Part shown: in pieces, positions 60,783 through 64,000 of the stretch
How the letters are laid out: every line of letters starts with the position of its first letter
Numbering within the stretch: the first letter of the stretch is position 1
Origin: Ustilago trichophora
Taxonomy: Eukaryota; Basidiomycota; Ustilaginomycetes; Ustilaginales; Ustilaginaceae
Direction: 5' to 3'
DNA: 64,000 nucleotides
Assembly (NCBI GenBank): GCA_900323505.1
Contig: OOIN01000007.1
Coordinates: 806,001 to 870,000, forward strand
Notes under the pieces: generated by a model
Databases searched by the model: none
Told to the model about the DNA's origin: nothing
What the model saw: only the letters and a program-made list of their open reading frames with translations
Made by a program: the position numbers and the translations under genes

Positions 60783-63761
60783 CTACATCTCAATACCCGC
60801 CTGAGCAAGCGCCACCGTCATCTCGGCATCCAAATAACTCGCCACAGCCACATTTTCAGGCAACCCCTTTCTCCTTCTCGTCTTTATAACAAAGTCCTTT
60901 GCCAGTCCCAATGGAGGTGCTGGTTCCAAAGGTCTAAGCTTGATGCTCCCATCGGTCGGATTGCCAGGTACGATACTCCAATGACTAAAGGTCATGAGAG
61001 CAAAAGCTGCACCTTGAGTGGCGATGCGCAAGTCGGTTTCAAAGCCGTTGGCGTCTATCACGGGGATGTAAGCTTTAACGGTGAAGAGAGTGCTGCCAGG
61101 TTTGGGCGTGTCTTTGACCACGTGGCCTCTGCGTTTGGCCAAGAGTGTGTAGACCGAGGCGATCCCAGCGGCAGGGGTCGACACTTCCACCTCGTAGATG
61201 GGCTCCATCAGGCGAGGTGTGGCCATGAGGAATGCCGCATAACAGGCTCTACGGGCAGTAGGGATGATCTGCCCACCTCCTCTGTGGATCGGCTCTGAAG
61301 CCAAGTCAGCTGAGAGAATGCGGAATTTGACGTTTCGAATCGGTTCATCGCACAGTGGACCTTCCCTACATCCCCACTGGAATCCCTGTGCAATGCTCTC
61401 TTTGACCGAATACAACAGTTTCTTATCAACCTCACTTGGCAGCGTATCATCGACCAAGATGTTGGCACCCCTCGCATCGGCTCCGAAAGCCCACACCGAT
61501 CGACTGGCCAACAGATCCCAACCGTACTTCTCCTGCAACAGCTTGCCTAGCACTTTGGGAGGCATAGAAATGTCGAGAACTCCAGATTCGATGTCTTCCG
61601 CAATGCCCTTTTCCAGCGGTTCGCAGATGATGGTTAGCTTATTGCGCTTGTTCGGGGTGCTAGCATAGCATTTGACGGCAGATGTTTCGACAACGGTCTC
61701 GCAGAATCGTACGACAGGGTCGGAAACTCGAATCTCAATCTCGCTGAAGAGCACTCGAAGATCGTGCAGTACACAGTCAAGGTACAGCTCTCCGGTGCCC
61801 ATAATGACGTGCTCGCCAGATTCTTCCACTTTCATCACGGCAAGCGGGTAGGATTTGTTGATCTTGCGAAGACCTTCGAGCATCTTGGGGAGTTCGGAGG
61901 GGTTGAGCGGCTCGACCGAGACTTTGAGGACTGATTGAGTCATGTGTTCGATCGGCGCAAAGATGTGCAGGTCTTCGGTGGGGAGGGTGGCATCGACGAT
62001 TGTGCCCGTTTTAGACAAGGAGGCGTCCACGCCCGATAGCAAGACCCAGTTGCCGGCGGGAACACCGGTGGTGGGGATAACGTAGCGCGTCTCATTGATG
62101 AAAATGGCTTCGATACTGGTCGTGACCATGTCTTCCTCGTCGTCCTGAGAAAAGGTCTCGCCGAGGACTGTGACGCGGGCATCTGGGCGAGCTGTGCCTG
62201 ACATGACCCGGCCAAACGCGCGGAACTCTTGCGCGTCAATCGTCTGGTAGAGCTTCGTCACTTGGATGACGAGGGGTGCGTCCGCATCACAGGAAAGCAT
62301 GCCTTCGTAGATCGCACCTTCTTTCGGGCCTGTATAGTTGTGCTCCAAGCGCTTTGCTGCTGCCTCTTTAGGGGAGGGAACATGGTCGACCACCAAATCC
62401 ACAAAGCCTTGGGACGGCCCGAAGAACTGGTTGAGGACAATCTTGAGCAGCGGCCTCACATCCGCCTTGTAGACCGCCGGCTTGAGATGAATACCCAATC
62501 CCGCCAGTGTCGTTTTGAGTTTGTCTGTGTCTGAACTGAGTACTGCTGAATAGATTTTGTACAGCGGCTCGAGGATAAAGTGCACAAAGCTCCTCTTGCT
62601 CTCGGCGTCCTGTGCTTTACGGGAAAAGTTGCGCGATTCGGCATTGTAGTAGATGTTTCCCCACAGCCTCTGCGCGAACGCGTCGATGTCGACACCTGCA
62701 CCGTAGGTTTCCGCGTAGAGCTTGGCAAAGCTGCGCAGGGTAAAGCAGTAGCCCATCTGGGTAGATGCAAATGCTACATTGCCGCGTTCAGGTCCAAGTT
62801 GGAGGGCAGGGTTGGAGTCGAAAGAGGCAATGCAATTGTTGACTTCTTGAATGGCGTGTCTGATCTTAAAGTATGCTTCGTTGGGTGGCAGGCGAAGTTC
62901 GAGGACTAGTCTGTCGATCTTGTTGAGGACCAAGACAATAGGGAGTTGTTGACGAATGCAGTGACGAATGATCTGAACAGTGTTGCACATGACACCCTCA
63001 ACGATATCGACGACCAGCACAACTCCATCGGCGAGACGACACGCCGCAGCAACTTCGTCTTGAAAGTTGGTATGCCCTGGCGTATCGATCAAATTCAAGA
63101 GGTACGATTTGCGCTTCGTACCCTCCAGCACCAGCGACAGAGGCGAAGACTTGATAGAGATGCCTCTGTCCCTTTCGAGCAGATGCGAGTCGGTGTAGCG
63201 CATGTGCGTGTCCATGTCCACCTCGATCTTGTGCGTTTCGTACACGAGTGTGTCCAACAAGCTTGTCTTTCCGTGATGCAGGTGTCCCACCACCGCTACA
63301 TTGCGTACCATGTCTGGGAAGCCCATCAAACCAGATAAGAAGCTTCTGTCGAACCGTGTCTCTGGCAGACCCTCTTCTTCGACTGCAAAGCGGCGGATCT
63401 TGATCGGCTCAACGATGGGAACGGAGAGTGGTTGCGCGTCTTCCTCCTGGACCATGGTCTCGACATCTTCGCCGTAGACTTCGGATGCTGATGGATAGTA
63501 CTGCTTGTCTTCATGGAGGACAACTGCATTTGATGGACCTTCGTCGACTCGTATCAATGCGTGTTGCGGAACGATATTGCCTTCGTCATCCAGCTCCATG
63601 TTGGCCATTCTCTCTTCTTCCTCGCCATCGTCGTCGTACCCTTCGAGAGGCGCAGGCTGTTCCAAAGATGGAGCTGGTTCCTGCGCATATTCGTCCTCTG
63701 ATCCGAGCTCCGAGTCGGAGAGAGGGCCTATATAGTTGCCGAATTCGTCGTAGTCGTCCAT
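60783..63761 (-). CDS. SNU114: U5 snRNP GTPase Snu114 (EFTUD2)
   Basis: 992 residues from the ATG at 63761 (M-D-D-Y-D-E-F-G-N-Y-I-G-P, the conserved start of the family), single exon; the open frame upstream of it is not conserved. An acidic N-terminal region (1-110) is followed by the EF-2-like GTPase domain: G1 at G-H-L-H-H-G-K-T (159-166), G3 at D-T-P-G-H (226-230) and G4 at N-K-I-D (280-283). Domains II-V follow as in elongation factor 2, and the C terminus ends near E-M-T-V-A-L-A-Q-A. The acidic N terminus separates it from EF-2, and the length (human 972) fits. It is the GTPase of the U5 snRNP and U4/U6.U5 tri-snRNP that controls Brr2-driven spliceosome activation and disassembly. Confidence 0.97.
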   Translation of the reverse strand: MDDYDEFGNYIGPLSDSELGSEDEYAQEPAPSLEQPAPLEGYDDDGEEEERMANMELDDEGNIVPQHALIRVDEGPSNAVVLHEDKQYYPSASEVYGEDVETMVQEEDAQPLSVPIVEPIKIRRFAVEEEGLPETRFDRSFLSGLMGFPDMVRNVAVVGHLHHGKTSLLDTLVYETHKIEVDMDTHMRYTDSHLLERDRGISIKSSPLSLVLEGTKRKSYLLNLIDTPGHTNFQDEVAAACRLADGVVLVVDIVEGVMCNTVQIIRHCIRQQLPIVLVLNKIDRLVLELRLPPNEAYFKIRHAIQEVNNCIASFDSNPALQLGPERGNVAFASTQMGYCFTLRSFAKLYAETYGAGVDIDAFAQRLWGNIYYNAESRNFSRKAQDAESKRSFVHFILEPLYKIYSAVLSSDTDKLKTTLAGLGIHLKPAVYKADVRPLLKIVLNQFFGPSQGFVDLVVDHVPSPKEAAAKRLEHNYTGPKEGAIYEGMLSCDADAPLVIQVTKLYQTIDAQEFRAFGRVMSGTARPDARVTVLGETFSQDDEEDMVTTSIEAIFINETRYVIPTTGVPAGNWVLLSGVDASLSKTGTIVDATLPTEDLHIFAPIEHMTQSVLKVSVEPLNPSELPKMLEGLRKINKSYPLAVMKVEESGEHVIMGTGELYLDCVLHDLRVLFSEIEIRVSDPVVRFCETVVETSAVKCYASTPNKRNKLTIICEPLEKGIAEDIESGVLDISMPPKVLGKLLQEKYGWDLLASRSVWAFGADARGANILVDDTLPSEVDKKLLYSVKESIAQGFQWGCREGPLCDEPIRNVKFRILSADLASEPIHRGGGQIIPTARRACYAAFLMATPRLMEPIYEVEVSTPAAGIASVYTLLAKRRGHVVKDTPKPGSTLFTVKAYIPVIDANGFETDLRIATQGAAFALMTFSHWSIVPGNPTDGSIKLRPLEPAPPLGLAKDFVIKTRRRKGLPENVAVASYLDAEMTVALAQAGIEM

Positions 63762-64000
63762 GCTGTGCGGATGGAGTGCTGGTCCTCTGCTGCTAGACTG
63801 GCTGCTTCTATGAAGTTGAAGGAGTTGGTCGAATAGGCGAAACGTGAAGCGTGAAGCGATGCTCTGTCGTGTGACCAATGGGTAGGCGTGTCTCTGCGCT
63901 CGTAAGTTGGGTATAGACGAGGATCAGAGAGTGTGAGGTTGGTTGATTGAAAGGCGAAAGGAAGGTGCAGGAAGAAGGCAAAGTTGTATGTGTACAAAAT
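63762..64000. other. SNU114 upstream region, window edge
   Basis: Promoter and leader of SNU114, cut by the window end; no further gene is visible. Confidence 0.6.

Overview
The window looks like nuclear DNA of a basidiomycete, most likely a smut fungus (Ustilaginales). The reasons are long, mostly intron-free housekeeping genes, short introns with GTAAGT/GTGAGT donors where introns do occur, a solitary 5S rRNA gene of fungal type, and a cluster of small secreted proteins beside transposon DNA. This assignment comes from family recognition only; no database search was possible.

Region 1 (about 1-13.4 kb) is an accessory island. It holds a small-secreted-protein family: three clear paralogs (B at 2792-3472, C at 4901-5394, D at 5588-6206) with the same three-exon layout, two phase-1 introns, a signal peptide, a short motif after the cleavage site and a conserved exon 2. 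A more divergent member (A, 1598-1858) lies to the left. Two further secreted peptides (E at 10671-11039, F at 12745-13290) flank an intact PIF/Harbinger-type transposon (about 7187-10330) that carries convergent Myb/SANT-like and DDE transposase genes. The transposon end lies 53 bp past the 3' end of a 5S rRNA gene (10384-10501, minus).

Region 2 (13.5-40 kb) is conserved core genome: nucleoporin Nup133, a LisH-CTLH-WD40 protein of the GID7/WDR26 type, a two-C2H2-finger transcription factor with a fungal-specific TF domain, the Golgi SNARE Gos1, exportin Crm1, a Pho81-like SPX-ankyrin protein, and a small nucleolar-type UPF0642 protein.

Region 3 (40-64 kb) holds a 772-bp non-autonomous TIR element with TA target duplication (41264-42035), an alpha/beta hydrolase with a long low-complexity tail, a Yen1/GEN1 Holliday-junction resolvase divergent from a type-B carboxylesterase, a secreted two-FAS1-domain protein with repeated His/Asp-rich inserts, a Gcn4/Cpc1-type bZIP factor with upstream ORFs, a mitochondrial monothiol glutaredoxin Grx5 with an apparent one-base frameshift in its presequence, and the U5 snRNP GTPase Snu114.

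The best candidate for something undescribed is the secreted family A-D: its exon architecture is fixed while its last exon diverges in length and composition. The core genes are unrelated housekeeping functions and form no operon-like unit.
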